DNA of 64,000 nt from Sphingobium xenophagum NBRC 107872 (lineage in GTDB: Bacteria; Pseudomonadota; Alphaproteobacteria; Sphingomonadales; Sphingomonadaceae). The stretch covers positions 85,963 through 149,962 of the forward strand of contig NZ_BARE01000017.1 in NCBI RefSeq assembly GCF_000367345.1. The letters run 5' to 3'. The notes below the pieces were generated by a model. The model saw only the letters and a program-made list of their open reading frames with translations. It had not been told where the DNA came from and searched no databases. The translations under genes were made by a program, and so were the position numbers. Of this stretch, positions 39,883 to 48,892 are shown in pieces; positions within the stretch are counted from its first letter, which is position 1; each line of letters begins with the position of its first letter.

Positions 39883-40914
39883 ATGGCCGGATCGCCTTCC
39901 TCCCGTACTCGCCTGACCGAGTTGGACGCTTTGCGCGGCATCGGGGCGTTGTGCGTGCTGATTTTCCATTATTCCACTCGCTTCCACGAGCTGTTTCCGC
40001 AAGCCAGCCATGTCCCTTTCAGCTTTCCCGGCGGCAATTACCGGGTGTTGCTGTTCTTCACCATTTCGGGCTTCGCGATCTTCTTCACGCTCGACCGGAT
40101 CGGGTCGGTCGCCGATTTTGTCGTCAACCGCTTTGCGCGCCTTTACCCTGCCTATATCGTCGCCATGCTGCTGACGCTGGGCATCGAATATCTGGCGCAT
40201 GCGACCCAGTTGCTGGTCGGTCCGGTGGCGATCCTTGCCAACTTTACCATGTTGCAGGGCTTCGCGTTCATGCCCGAAGTCGACGGGGCCTATTGGACGC
40301 TGACCGTGGAAATCGGCTTCTATGTCTGCATGATCGCGCTGTGGCGCTTTGCTGGCCTTAAGCGGCTTGAACCCGTGCTGGCGGCGTGGCTGGCCATACG
40401 CTGGCTCTATTTCGCCTGGCCCGACATGCCCGAACGCATCATCATGTTGCTGGTGCTGCGCTATCTGCCTTTCTTCGTCATCGGCATGTTGTCCTATCGT
40501 GTATGGGCCGGGCAGCGCAGTTGGCGGCAGCAGACGCCTTATATGCTTCTGTCGCTGGCCTCCGTGGCGACGATCGAGACCTGGGACGTGACTATCGTTG
40601 CCTGCGTCCTGATCCTAACCTTCGCAGCGTTGATCGCGGGACGGTTGCATTTCCTCAGCCTGCGCCCGCTCGTCTGGCTGGGCGGGATCAGCTATTCCTT
40701 TTACCTGATCCATCAGCATGTCGGTTTCATCGTCATGCTGGAGGTCGCCAAGGCTGGCTATAGCCCGTGGGTCGGCTTCTTCGCCGCCTTCGCCGTAGCG
40801 TTGCTGCTGGGAACGGCGATCAATCGCGCGGTCGAACGGCCAGCGGGGGAGACGATATTGCGCTGGTGGAAGCGTCGGCGCGCGGGGCCGGCTGTCGCCA
40901 TCGTTCCGGCCTGA
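39883..40914 (+). CDS. Acyltransferase 3 (OafA-type) family membrane protein
   Basis: A 343-residue integral membrane protein with about ten helices. N-terminus LTELDALRGIGALCVLIFHY carries the conserved R and H residues of acyltransferase family 3 (LDxLRGIAxLxVxxFHY). FYLIHQHVGF and the basic C-terminal WWKRRR are typical. Such enzymes O-acetylate extracellular or lipid-linked sugars. Substrate unknown. Confidence 0.85.
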   Translation: MAGSPSSRTRLTELDALRGIGALCVLIFHYSTRFHELFPQASHVPFSFPGGNYRVLLFFTISGFAIFFTLDRIGSVADFVVNRFARLYPAYIVAMLLTLGIEYLAHATQLLVGPVAILANFTMLQGFAFMPEVDGAYWTLTVEIGFYVCMIALWRFAGLKRLEPVLAAWLAIRWLYFAWPDMPERIIMLLVLRYLPFFVIGMLSYRVWAGQRSWRQQTPYMLLSLASVATIETWDVTIVACVLILTFAALIAGRLHFLSLRPLVWLGGISYSFYLIHQHVGFIVMLEVAKAGYSPWVGFFAAFAVALLLGTAINRAVERPAGETILRWWKRRRAGPAVAIVPA

Positions 40915-40918
40915 TAAA

Positions 40919-40947
40919 GGGCGCAGCCGGACAGACCGGCCGCGCCC
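40919..40947. terminator. Bidirectional GC hairpin between convergent genes
   Basis: GGGCGC (40919-40924) pairs with GCGCCC (40942-40947), and CCGG/CCGG pairs within. It sits between the acyltransferase and the convergent CsgG-like gene, where a shared terminator is expected. No clear T-tract. Confidence 0.45.
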
Positions 40948-40956
40948 CTCCTGATC

Positions 40957-41727
40957 CTATCGTGCGACAGGTGCTGCCGCAGCCGCATTTTCGGGCAGTC
41001 CGCCCATCTGCGTCACCATCTTGGTATAGGCGTCCAGATAGGCGAGCACGATGACCTGACCGATATCGGTATTCTGGTAGCCGCCGCCGCCGACCGCAGC
41101 CAGCCCGCCCATCCAGCCCAGTCCGCCACCGCCGCCAAAGCTGAGGTCCGATTTGCGGAAATAGCCTTCCGCCATCACTTCCTCTTCGGTCGTGCGCGCA
41201 TTGACGACCGACAGCATGACGTTGGCTTCGCTCTTCTTGATCGATATGCCGCCCAGCAGCGCGCCGCCGACCCGGCCGCCCAGCATCCCGCCGAGCATTC
41301 CGCCAAAGGCATTGCCGCCGCTATTCTTGTTGGTGGTCACGATGTCGGGCTGGATGAAATAATCCGCAGCCTTGACCTGACCCTTGCCCAGATTGCTGCC
41401 CGCCTGCAATTCGCCCGAATCCGCCATGGCGCGTTCCAGATTGCGGCTGGCCATCGACCGGCCGCGATTGACCAGGCCAAAGCAGCCGGACTGCTGGACA
41501 AACAGTTTGATGATCGCTTCCGGGCTGCCCAGGCTCAGTTCGCGCCACCACTGATTGTCCGGCTCGACGATTGCGACGGTGCCGAGGCGCTTGGTGCAGC
41601 GGGGGATTTCCATCTGTTTTTTCGTCTGGGCCTGACGACCCGACGACCCCTTGTCAGCGGCAATGGCTTGCGGCGCGACCAGTGCCAGACAGACCGTAGC
41701 GGCTGTCAACGTCTTTAATACACGCAT
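40957..41727 (-). CDS. CsgG/HfaB-like exported protein
   Basis: A 256-residue protein with a signal peptide ([24 protein letters not shown]). The core (about 40-240) follows the CsgG/HfaB domain: [83 protein letters not shown] Gly-rich loop occupies 140-160. CsgG proteins form outer-membrane secretion channels or organise surface structures; there is no lipobox at the signal-peptide end. The ATG at 41727 is preferred over the TTG two codons upstream. Divergent from lepA. Confidence 0.65.
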   Translation of the reverse strand: MRVLKTLTAATVCLALVAPQAIAADKGSSGRQAQTKKQMEIPRCTKRLGTVAIVEPDNQWWRELSLGSPEAIIKLFVQQSGCFGLVNRGRSMASRNLERAMADSGELQAGSNLGKGQVKAADYFIQPDIVTTNKNSGGNAFGGMLGGMLGGRVGGALLGGISIKKSEANVMLSVVNARTTEEEVMAEGYFRKSDLSFGGGGGLGWMGGLAAVGGGGYQNTDIGQVIVLAYLDAYTKMVTQMGGLPENAAAAAPVAR

Positions 41728-41916
41728 TTTCAAGAACCCCGTTTGTTGCTTGATCTGAATTTGTGCGCGCCCCGATATTTTCGCGCATCATATCATAGCG
41801 CCGTCATGCTTCCAAGCGGAGCGGAGCGGGGTGGGGGTGACGGCCATTGTCATCTTATCGGACGGGGCTTTCGCGATCCTGCTGACAGAGCCGATGACAC
41901 CTGCTATCGGCGCGCA

Positions 41917-43725
41917 ATGACTGAGCTTAGCCACATCCGTAACTTTTCGATCATCGCCCATATCGACCATGGCAAGTCCACGCTGGCGGACCGGCTGATC
42001 CAGCGGACCGGCGGCCTGTCCGACCGCGAGATGAGCGCCCAAGTCCTTGATAATATGGACATTGAGAAGGAGCGCGGGATCACGATCAAGGCGCAGACGG
42101 TGCGCCTGGACTATGTCGCGAAAGACGGCCAGACCTATGAGCTGAACCTGATGGACACGCCGGGCCATGTCGACTTCGCCTATGAGGTCAGCCGTTCCCT
42201 TGCCGCGTGCGAGGGCGCGCTGCTGGTCGTGGACGCGGCGCAGGGCGTGGAAGCGCAGACTTTGGCCAATGTCTACCAGTCGATCGAGCATGATCATGAG
42301 ATCGTGCCGGTGCTCAACAAGATCGACCTGCCCGCCGCGGAACCGGAAAAGGTGCGCAAGGAAATCGAGGATGTCATCGGCCTGGATGCGTCCGAAGCGG
42401 TGCTGGCCAGCGCCAAATCGGGCATCGGCATCGACGAGATTCTGGAAGCCATCGTCCAGAAAATCCCGCCGCCAAAGGGGGACCGCAACGCGCCGCTGGA
42501 GGCGATGCTGGTCGACAGCTGGTACGACCCCTATCTGGGCGTCGTCATCCTGGTCCGCGTCGTCAATGGCGTGATCAGGAAGGGGCAGGCGATCAAGTTC
42601 ATGATCGGCGGCACCGAACATCTCATCGACCGCGTCGGTTGCATGCGGCCCAAGATCGAACAGCTGCCCGAACTGGCGGCAGGCGAAATCGGCTTCATCA
42701 CCGCGCAGATCAAGGAAATTGCCCAGACCCGCGTGGGCGACACCATCACCACGGTCAAAAATGGCGCAACCGCGCCGCTGCCGGGCTTCAAGGAAGTGCA
42801 GCCGGTGGTGTTTTGCGGCCTGTTCCCGGTCGACGCCAATGATTTCGACAAATTGCGCGACAGCATCAGCAAGCTGCGCCTGAACGATGCCAGCTTCAGC
42901 TTCGAAATGGAAAGCAGCGCCGCGCTGGGCTTCGGCTTCCGCTGCGGGTTCCTGGGCCTCCTCCATCTGGAAATCATTCAGGAACGGCTGACCCGCGAAT
43001 ATGATCTGGACCTGATCACCACGGCGCCGTCGGTGGTGTACAAGATCAAGCTGACCTATGGCGCGGGCGAGATCGAGCTGCACAATCCCGCCGACATGCC
43101 CGACCCGACCAAGATCGACGAGATTGAGGAGCCGTGGATCGAGGCGATCATCTATTGCCCCGACGAATATCTGGGGTCCATCCTGAAACTGTGCCAGGAC
43201 CGGCGCGGCATCCAGAAGAACCTCACCTATGTCGGCGGTCGCGCGCAGGTGACCTATGAATTGCCGCTCAACGAAGTGGTGTTCGACTTTTACGACCGCC
43301 TGAAGAGCATCAGCCGCGGCTATGCGAGCTTCGACTATCACCAGATCGGCTATCGCGAGGGCGACCTGGTCAAGATGAGCATCATGGTCAATTCAGAGCC
43401 GGTCGACGCGCTCAGCATGATCGTCCATCGCGGATCGGCGGAATCGCGCGGGCGCGGCATGTGCGAGCGCCTGAAAGACCTGATCCCCCGCCATTTGTTC
43501 AAAATCCCGATCCAGGCCGCGATCGGCGGCAAGGTGATCGCCCGCGAAACCATCGCCGCGATGCGCAAGGACGTGACCGCCAAATGCTATGGCGGCGACA
43601 TCAGCCGCAAGAAGAAGCTGCTCGACAAGCAGAAGGAAGGCAAGAAGCGGATGCGCGAATATGGATCGGTCCAGATTCCGCAGGAAGCCTTCATCGCCGC
43701 GCTGCGGATGGGCGACGAGAACTGA
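41917..43725 (+). CDS. lepA: Elongation factor 4
   Basis: A 602-residue EF4, a ribosome-bound GTPase related to EF-G but with a unique C-terminal domain, thought to help 30S assembly and rescue stalled ribosomes. AHIDHGKST (G1), DTPGHVDF (G3) and NKIDLP (G4). The C-terminus [28 protein letters not shown] is diagnostic. ATG at 41917 ([11 protein letters not shown]); 174 nt of in-frame sequence upstream lacks conservation signs. Confidence 0.97.
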   Translation: MTELSHIRNFSIIAHIDHGKSTLADRLIQRTGGLSDREMSAQVLDNMDIEKERGITIKAQTVRLDYVAKDGQTYELNLMDTPGHVDFAYEVSRSLAACEGALLVVDAAQGVEAQTLANVYQSIEHDHEIVPVLNKIDLPAAEPEKVRKEIEDVIGLDASEAVLASAKSGIGIDEILEAIVQKIPPPKGDRNAPLEAMLVDSWYDPYLGVVILVRVVNGVIRKGQAIKFMIGGTEHLIDRVGCMRPKIEQLPELAAGEIGFITAQIKEIAQTRVGDTITTVKNGATAPLPGFKEVQPVVFCGLFPVDANDFDKLRDSISKLRLNDASFSFEMESSAALGFGFRCGFLGLLHLEIIQERLTREYDLDLITTAPSVVYKIKLTYGAGEIELHNPADMPDPTKIDEIEEPWIEAIIYCPDEYLGSILKLCQDRRGIQKNLTYVGGRAQVTYELPLNEVVFDFYDRLKSISRGYASFDYHQIGYREGDLVKMSIMVNSEPVDALSMIVHRGSAESRGRGMCERLKDLIPRHLFKIPIQAAIGGKVIARETIAAMRKDVTAKCYGGDISRKKKLLDKQKEGKKRMREYGSVQIPQEAFIAALRMGDEN

Positions 43726-44198
43726 CCGACGCGCACGCCGCCCTGACCGGCCAACTGGACCGGATCGAGCGGGCGGCGGCGTTTCTGGCCAATGGCATGT
43801 CGTTGGGCCAATGCCCCGACGCGGCGATCCGGCGGCGTGGCGCGATGCCCGCCCGGCTGATCGGCAATGGCCTGCGCGAACTGGACCTGTTCCTGACCGA
43901 CATGATTGTCGAGGCGCAGCGGATCGACCGGCTGGGCACAGCGGCAGGGCGCGACCCCGGCATCCATCCGGGGCGGCGCATTTTCAGCGCGGCGGAGGCA
44001 TGGCGACGGGCTGGCGGCCAATTGGGGCTGGCAGGCGTCGAGCGCGGGCGGCTGCGCACGATGCGCGCGGCGCAGAACCGGCACTGCTATGGCGGCTGGC
44101 GCGACGGAGATAGCGGCACGGCGATGCAGGCGGCCTGCGCCGACTATGCGCGACTGGCGCGGGAGGTGCTGGCGGCGGTGTGGGGGAGGATGGGGTAG
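43722..44198 (+). CDS. Hypothetical Arg/Ala-rich helical protein, start unclear
   Basis: I do not recognise this roughly 158-residue protein. In the second frame after lepA, reading from a CTG that overlaps the lepA stop (CTGA, 43722-43725) gives [20 protein letters not shown], a natural-looking N-terminus. The first standard start in frame is the ATG at 43797, which would give 133 residues. The C-terminal half has [19 protein letters not shown] and CYGGWRDGD. Helical and basic, no membrane segment. The CTG start is an inference. Coupled to lepA by overlap. Confidence 0.45.
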   Translation: MTDAHAALTGQLDRIERAAAFLANGMSLGQCPDAAIRRRGAMPARLIGNGLRELDLFLTDMIVEAQRIDRLGTAAGRDPGIHPGRRIFSAAEAWRRAGGQLGLAGVERGRLRTMRAAQNRHCYGGWRDGDSGTAMQAACADYARLAREVLAAVWGRMG

Positions 44199-44277
44199 GG
44201 GGCAGAGACCCAAATTCTCGTTTCTCGAAAGCTAACGATCGCAGTTTTCGGCGCTCTATATTTAGGTATAGTGGCAT

Positions 44278-45039
44278 ATGCCTCTGCCGCTCGATGATAC
44301 CCAATTTGATAATGACTTGGATGCAATACTTCGGTTGCAAGACGTCCTTCTTGCAGCGGCTGAAGGCGTGCGAAATGACGAGCTTAATTCCGAGTATAAG
44401 GAGCTTCGTCAAATACTTCTAAGCGATCCTGCATACGGCGAGGTCATTCCTCGTTTCGTTAAGCGGCATCGCGACTTGGGCGCAATGTGGCCGACTCTAA
44501 AGAGTTTTTCACCCCAGTGGGAACCTCGGCGCGTTGAAGTTCGTCGTCAATTCGAGCCGACTTTGACGACCGCAGAGCGATTGCAATTCTTTGAAAATAC
44601 TGAATTAACTCTACCAGGCTACGACTCCTCCGCATGGACAGGGGCAAGCAAGCCCACAGATCGAGTGTTGGCGGTGCGGACGTTGATGCCGATCGCCCAA
44701 CATGCCGTAGAACGCCTGATATCTGTATTGGAAATGCCTCGTCATAATGGCGGCCCTCCCCTTGAGGGAACGGAGGATGCTCTTGAAAGCCTGCGCGCGC
44801 TACATAGGGCCATTGGCAATTTGCTTGATGCGGCAAGTCGTGGAAATCTAGCCGATTCATATAATGAAGGTTTCGCCAGCGAGGCCGCGCTATACGCGAA
44901 ACGAGCAGCAAAAGCACTTCGTGATGATCCCATACCTTACGCATTTTCCGCGACAATACTTGCTGTTCTATCGGCTTGTGGCTTGCCCGGAATTGCAGGT
45001 TTTCTTTCGGGAGTGGCAATCAACATGAAGCGAGGTTAA
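44278..45039 (+). CDS. Hypothetical AT-richer accessory gene
   Basis: A 253-residue protein I do not recognise. N-terminal half is acidic and helical (LDDTQFDNDLDAILRLQDVLLAAAEGV), a middle region has WTGASKPTDRVLAVRTLMPIAQHAVERLI, and the C-terminus ends with a hydrophobic stretch (YAFSATILAVLSACGLPGIAGFL). A membrane-associated helix at the C-terminus is possible. The GC content is visibly lower than in neighbouring core genes, and it stands beside a MazEF module and repeats. No homologue can be named. Confidence 0.55.
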   Translation: MPLPLDDTQFDNDLDAILRLQDVLLAAAEGVRNDELNSEYKELRQILLSDPAYGEVIPRFVKRHRDLGAMWPTLKSFSPQWEPRRVEVRRQFEPTLTTAERLQFFENTELTLPGYDSSAWTGASKPTDRVLAVRTLMPIAQHAVERLISVLEMPRHNGGPPLEGTEDALESLRALHRAIGNLLDAASRGNLADSYNEGFASEAALYAKRAAKALRDDPIPYAFSATILAVLSACGLPGIAGFLSGVAINMKRG

Positions 45040-45397
45040 TGTTTTTGACCATCGACTATCAATTTGGAATTGACGGGTCGCAGTGACCATTGAGGTGCGT
45101 GCTTCAAAGCAACCGTGCTATGGGATCAATTCCCCACCCAAACACGCCCAACTGTTATAACGTTGTAATAACTGACTACTTATGGTAGGCTTTGTTCTGG
45201 AGCAGGAATTGCATTGGGAAACGGTGCGTTACCCTCGTCCCTGTTGGATGGGTGCAGCCGCGCTGGTTTTCGAGTCACCGGACAGTCTCCAGATCAGGCC
45301 GCTGCGCGTGACGGGGGATGGATGCTGAAACAAGTTCAGCATGACGGTGAGGGATCAGGCGATGTCATGGGCGATCCCGCCCGGAAAGGAGTAGGCC
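45040..45397. other. Gene-free stretch with repeat B copy
   Basis: 358 bases between the accessory gene and mazE-like gene. It carries the 29-nt repeat at 45318-45346 and a T/A-rich left part. I see no gene. Confidence 0.5.
45318..45346. repeat. Dispersed palindromic repeat B, copy 1
   Basis: A 29-nt element: ATGGATGCTGAAACAAG joined to TTCAGCATGACG. GCTGAA and TTCAGC pair across ACAAG. The same sequence occurs twice more, at 61862-61890 (inverted) and 61924-61952. Family is probably a sphingomonad intergenic repeat. Confidence 0.7.
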
Positions 45398-45655
45398 ATG
45401 CAAACGGTTGTGCGGAAAATGGGGAATAGTGCGGGGATCATCCTGCCCAAGGCATTGTTGGGGGAGATCGGGCTGACGACCGGGCAGGCGCTGGATATTC
45501 GGGCTGAGGACGGGCGGATCGTGGCGACGCCTGTGGCCATGGATCAGCGGGCCGGCTGGGCAGGCGTAGCGCAGGCGATCGGGGCGGAAGGTGATGATGA
45601 GGCGCAGGACTGGGCCGGTTTCGCTGTCGAGGGCGATGCGGACCTGACATGGTGA
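45398..45655 (+). CDS. MazE/AbrB-type antitoxin
   Basis: An 85-residue antitoxin with an N-terminal AbrB/SpoVT DNA-binding fold (MQTVVRKMGNSAGIILPKALLGEIGL, about 1-45) and an acidic disordered C-terminal tail (EGDDEAQDWAGFAVEGDADLTW) that should wrap the toxin. GGAAAGGAG upstream. Its 3' end overlaps the toxin by 7 nt. The pair is expected to repress its own promoter. Confidence 0.88.
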   Translation: MQTVVRKMGNSAGIILPKALLGEIGLTTGQALDIRAEDGRIVATPVAMDQRAGWAGVAQAIGAEGDDEAQDWAGFAVEGDADLTW

Positions 45656-45984
45656 CAGGCCCGGCGATGCTGCGCGGCGAGATATGGCTGGCGGCGCTCG
45701 ACCCGACGGTGGGGAGCGAAATCCAGAAAACCCGCCCCTGCGTGATCGTGTCGCCCGACGAACTGAACGCACATCTGCGCACGGTGATCGTCGCGCCGAT
45801 GACGACGGGGAGTCGCCCTGCGCCGTTCCGGGTGGCGCTGCGGTTCAAGGGCAAGGACGGGCTGATCCTGCCCGATCAGATGCGGACGGTGGACAAGGTG
45901 CGGCTGGTGAAGCGGCTGGGCCGGGTCGATGCGGCGAGCGGCGCGGCGCTTTTGCGGATATTGGGGCAGATGTTCGCGGCTTGA
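45649..45984 (+). CDS. MazF/PemK-family endoribonuclease toxin
   Basis: A 111-residue toxin. LRGEIWLAALDPTVGSEIQKTRPCVIVSPDELN carries the catalytic Arg region (EIQKTRPCVIV), and LILPDQMRTVDKVRLVKRLGRV the second motif. MazF-type toxins cut mRNA at short sequences; the specificity is not readable here. Complete and apparently functional, unlike the broken DUF5615 toxin in the same window. Overlaps the antitoxin by 7 nt. Confidence 0.9.
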   Translation: MVTGPAMLRGEIWLAALDPTVGSEIQKTRPCVIVSPDELNAHLRTVIVAPMTTGSRPAPFRVALRFKGKDGLILPDQMRTVDKVRLVKRLGRVDAASGAALLRILGQMFAA

Positions 45985-46005
45985 CGACGGTTCGCCACAC
46001 CCCCC

Positions 46006-46719
46006 TCAAAACGTCCGCGCCTGCGGCCCATCGCGTCGGGCGTGTGCGTCCGTGTCCGGGGCTGGCAGGGCGAGGCCTTGGGTTGCGGCGCGCCAGCGGT
46101 CGAAGGCTTCGCGTTCGTCGCCCTCTATGGTGATGCGGCCGCGCGGGTTGCGGCGGTTGGCTTCCTCTTCGGCGCGCAACTGTTCGACCTCTTTGATCAC
46201 CGCCTTGACGGCCAGATCGGCCTCGCCGCCGGGGCGCATTTCCTCGCGCTTCCATTCCAGCTTGAGCGCTTCGATGTCGACGGGGCGGGATGCGCCGCGG
46301 ATCGCGCCTTCGGGATAGCGATCATGCGCGCGGTTGCGCAGCAGGAACATGAGCAGCCGGTCGTTAAAGACGCGGCGGGTGCCGACCAGCTTGCCATAGC
46401 TGTACACCGGGACTTCGATGCCGTTGATGGCCCGTTCCAGCGCGATGTCCTCCAGCCGCTGCACCCCCTGATCCAGCGCGGCGAGCCAGGCGGCGGCGAA
46501 GCTGTCGGCGCCCTTTTGCCGTCGCAACTGATAGGCGCCATCGGTCGACATGCCGACGCGCTGGGCGGCGTGCTTGACCGATCCGGTTTCCGCCAGCGCG
46601 GCGATGAAGGCGCGCTGACGCTCCGGCGTCCAGCCATCATGGCGATAGCGGCGAGGGATGGGGGTGAAATCCAGATGGACGGGCTGCACCGTGGCGCGCG
46701 GAAGGGATCGGCTGGTCAT
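46006..46719 (-). CDS. Helix-turn-helix protein of unknown role
   Basis: A 237-residue protein. Residues about 30-68 (WTPERQRAFIAALAETGSVKHAAQRVGMSTDGAYQLRRQ) form a HTH resembling terminase small subunit or transposase-type HTH. The rest is a charged helical region (ERAINGIEVPVYSYGKLVG, then AVIKEVEQLRAEEEANRRNPRGR). No terminase partner is near. A perfect palindrome (46727-46749) sits 8 nt before the ATG, so autoregulation is likely. I do not recognise a more specific family. Confidence 0.6.
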   Translation of the reverse strand: MTSRSLPRATVQPVHLDFTPIPRRYRHDGWTPERQRAFIAALAETGSVKHAAQRVGMSTDGAYQLRRQKGADSFAAAWLAALDQGVQRLEDIALERAINGIEVPVYSYGKLVGTRRVFNDRLLMFLLRNRAHDRYPEGAIRGASRPVDIEALKLEWKREEMRPGGEADLAVKAVIKEVEQLRAEEEANRRNPRGRITIEGDEREAFDRWRAATQGLALPAPDTDAHARRDGPQARTF

Positions 46720-46726
46720 GGCGGGC

Positions 46727-46749
46727 CATATAACCTATATGGTTATATG
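46727..46749. promoter_or_regulatory. Perfect 9-bp inverted repeat at the HTH gene start
   Basis: CATATAACC (46727-46735), TATAT and GGTTATATG (46741-46749) form a perfect palindrome 8 nt upstream of the ATG at 46719, covering the expected -10 to start region. A site with the same CCTATATG core precedes the SNase-like gene (47486-47504). Confidence 0.6.
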
Positions 46750-46772
46750 TAGGACAGTATTTTTTGGCGTAT

Positions 46773-46877
46773 CCGCACCGGCCTTCAAACGAGTCACGTG
46801 CCTCGTTTGAACCCCACCCGACCTCCCATTCAGGATACACTCTGTGGGCGGTCGGGTGGGGGTGAGGGCCGGTGCGG
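46773..46877. repeat. Nested inverted repeats able to form a three-way junction
   Basis: Outer arms CCGCACCGGCC (46773-46783) and GGCCGGTGCGG (46867-46877) pair perfectly. Inside, CAAACGAG (46786-46793) pairs with CTCGTTTG (46802-46809), and CCCCACCCGACC (46812-46823) pairs with GGTCGGGTGGGG (46850-46861). All three stems are perfect. It lies between two minus-strand genes. Nature unknown: a mobile palindrome, a transcriptional structure or an unusual RNA. Confidence 0.8.
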
Positions 46878-46917
46878 CAACCGACATGCGCTCTTGCGCG
46901 CATGTCGGGACAGAGGC

Positions 46918-47472
46918 TCAGCGCGGCTGGCCCGCGCACCAGTGGATCGGCTTTGGCGACCAGGGCCGGGCATGGCCCTTGAGGATCATCAACTGGCCGA
47001 TCGACACGCCGTCGCGCACCAGCACCCTGGCCGCCGGGTCCGGGTCTATGGGATCGGGCCGGGCCTCGAACGCGCCGCCGTTCATCATCGCGGCGAGCGC
47101 AATGCGCCCCTGCTGCGCCCGTTCGGCTTCGTCCGGGCATTTGGCGCCGATCTGGCTGGGGACGCTGATGTCGGCCAGGCGATAATAATGGCCCTTATAG
47201 GCATAGCTGTCCGCCGACAGGACGCAGGCATCGCCGGTCAGATCGTCGCACAGTCCGAACTGTTCGGAAATGGTCGGCCGGGCAGCGACCGCGCCATGAT
47301 CGGCAGCGGGCATCAGATCCTTGAACAGCAGGATGGCGGCCGCCGCGATCACCAGCGCGACGAGGATGATCCCGCCCGCCACGATGGTGGCCGGGCCGTC
47401 CTGCCTGTCATGCAGCCAGGCGCCCGATGGGTCGAAGGTGCGATCGCCCGGTTCGTAGAGATTATGTGCCAT
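46918..47472 (-). CDS. Membrane-anchored SNase-like (thermonuclease-fold) protein
   Basis: A 184-residue protein. Membrane helix at about 28-50 (ATIVAGGIILVALVIAAAAILLF). The periplasmic part resembles a staphylococcal-nuclease-like domain: HYYRLADISVPSQIGAKCPDEAERAQQGRIAL, then RVLVRDGVSIGQLMILKGHARPW and the C-terminal WCAGQPR. The Cys pair (CDDL...DACVL and the later CPDE, HWC) may form disulfides. Some catalytic residues of the classical nuclease appear altered, so activity is uncertain. A palindromic site sits 14 nt before the start codon. Confidence 0.55.
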   Translation of the reverse strand: MAHNLYEPGDRTFDPSGAWLHDRQDGPATIVAGGIILVALVIAAAAILLFKDLMPAADHGAVAARPTISEQFGLCDDLTGDACVLSADSYAYKGHYYRLADISVPSQIGAKCPDEAERAQQGRIALAAMMNGGAFEARPDPIDPDPAARVLVRDGVSIGQLMILKGHARPWSPKPIHWCAGQPR

Positions 47473-47485
47473 GGTCGGTTTTCCA

Positions 47486-47504
47486 CTATCCTATATGTGG
47501 ATAG
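47486..47504. promoter_or_regulatory. Inverted repeat before the SNase-like gene
   Basis: CTATCC (47486-47491), TATATGT and GGATAG (47499-47504). It contains the same CCTATATG core as the site at 46727-46749 upstream of the neighbouring HTH gene, suggesting one regulator for both. Confidence 0.4.
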
Positions 47505-47618
47505 CCGATTTTCACGAAGATTTCGTTAACCAACCTGCGGGGCGGATCAGCGGATCGGCCGCTTGACGATGGCGCGGGGGCATGATCAAAACGGCGCGTT
47601 CCAGGCGCAGGAGGCGGC

Positions 47619-48005
47619 ATGAGCGAGAGCTGGTTATATGATGAGCATCCCGCGATGTTCCGGGCGCATCCCGTGCTGTTCATGCTGTTGCTGGTGTCGG
47701 TCGTCGGCATACTGGCCATCGCGGTGTGGTGGGTGATGCACAAGGGCGAGCGGCTGGCGCTGAGCGAGCGGGAGGTGCTGATGGAGCGGGGGCTGCTGGC
47801 CAAGCAGCGCACCGAGATCGCCCTGTCGAGCATTCGCAGCGTGCGGATCACGCAATCGCTGGGCCAGCGCATCTTCGACGTCGGCCATGTCGAGCTGTTC
47901 AGCGCGGGCGATATGGCCGAAATCGCGATCAAGAATATGCCCCGGCCCGGCCGAATCCGCGCCATCGCCGCCGCGCGCAATCTGGACCTGTTGCCACAGC
48001 GATAG
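47619..48005 (+). CDS. Bacterial PH-domain (YdbS/bPH2-like) membrane protein
   Basis: A 128-residue protein with a membrane helix at about 18-42 (HPVLFMLLLVSVVGILAIAVWWV). A pleckstrin-like bPH2 fold follows: RLALSEREVLMERGLLAKQRTEIALSSIRSVRITQSLGQRIFDVGHVELFSAG. Function unknown; homologues are membrane-associated. Divergent from the SNase-like gene. Confidence 0.78.
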   Translation: MSESWLYDEHPAMFRAHPVLFMLLLVSVVGILAIAVWWVMHKGERLALSEREVLMERGLLAKQRTEIALSSIRSVRITQSLGQRIFDVGHVELFSAGDMAEIAIKNMPRPGRIRAIAAARNLDLLPQR

Positions 48006-48153
48006 GGGATTTATACGCTACCCCTTGACTTTGACGCATATATTTCAACGATAGCAGATAGAGGGACCGGAAGAGTTCCCAGCCGCAGAGGACGCCAGAA
48101 GGAGCAACGCCGGGCCGCATGATGTGGCGCGGCGCGGACAAGGGGTCGTCTGC

Positions 48154-48852
48154 ATGGGCTTGCGAGTGATGCCGTCACTGACGGAACTGACGGCCGAGCA
48201 GCGCGCGGACATAAGGCAGGCCTGCGGCTTTGCCTGTGTGCGGTGCGGGGTGACCATCTATCGCTATCTGAGCTTGCCCGACAGCAACGGCGCGACGTTG
48301 CTGTGCCCGACATGCCACGGGCTGGTGGAGGAAGGGCGGCTGACCGCGACGCAGGTGCATAGCTTTCACGCCAATCCGGTCGTGCGCCAGCGCCATTTTG
48401 CGCGGGACCGTCTGCCCTTTTCTGCCGAATTGCCGCAACTGATCGTCGGCGGATCGCGCCTGTTGCGCGACACGCCGATCCCCATCACGCTGGATGGCGA
48501 GCCGATCCTGATCTTTGCCCCGCCCCGCCGCACCAATGGCGCGACGCGGATCAGCGTGCGGCTGGGCGCGCCCGATGGCGAGCCGGTGCAGGTGATCGAC
48601 GGCAATGAATGGCTGCCGACCGATGGCAGCTGGCACTTCCTGCTGCGCGGCGACCGCTATTCGATGATGGCGTCGCGCGGCGACGGCCTTGCGGTGCTGC
48701 GCATCGTGTCGCGCAACAGGATCGCGGTGGAACATCTGCGCACGACGATCCGGGGGCGGCGGCTGGAAGTGACGCCCGACTGGCTGGAAATCGACGGCAA
48801 GCGCCATGTCGACCGCATCGGCAGCGGGACGCTGATCGGGCTGGAGATGTAA
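48154..48852 (+). CDS. HNH-like zinc-ribbon protein
   Basis: A 232-residue protein. The N-terminus has CGFACVRCG (Cys24, 28, 31) and CPTCHGLVEEGRL (Cys51, 54, His55). These suggest a zinc-binding HNH-endonuclease-like fold, but the central catalytic His motif is incomplete. The C-terminal two thirds are beta-rich, with LQVIDGNEW-like and RNRIAVEHLRTTIRGRRLEVTPDWLEIDG segments. A GTG at 48124 and ATGs at 48154 and 48169 are possible starts; 48154 has AAGGGG upstream. Function uncertain. Confidence 0.6.
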   Translation: MGLRVMPSLTELTAEQRADIRQACGFACVRCGVTIYRYLSLPDSNGATLLCPTCHGLVEEGRLTATQVHSFHANPVVRQRHFARDRLPFSAELPQLIVGGSRLLRDTPIPITLDGEPILIFAPPRRTNGATRISVRLGAPDGEPVQVIDGNEWLPTDGSWHFLLRGDRYSMMASRGDGLAVLRIVSRNRIAVEHLRTTIRGRRLEVTPDWLEIDGKRHVDRIGSGTLIGLEM

Positions 48853-48892
48853 GGGTTTTGACAGCGGGGGCGGATAGGGGCAAGGGCTGGTG

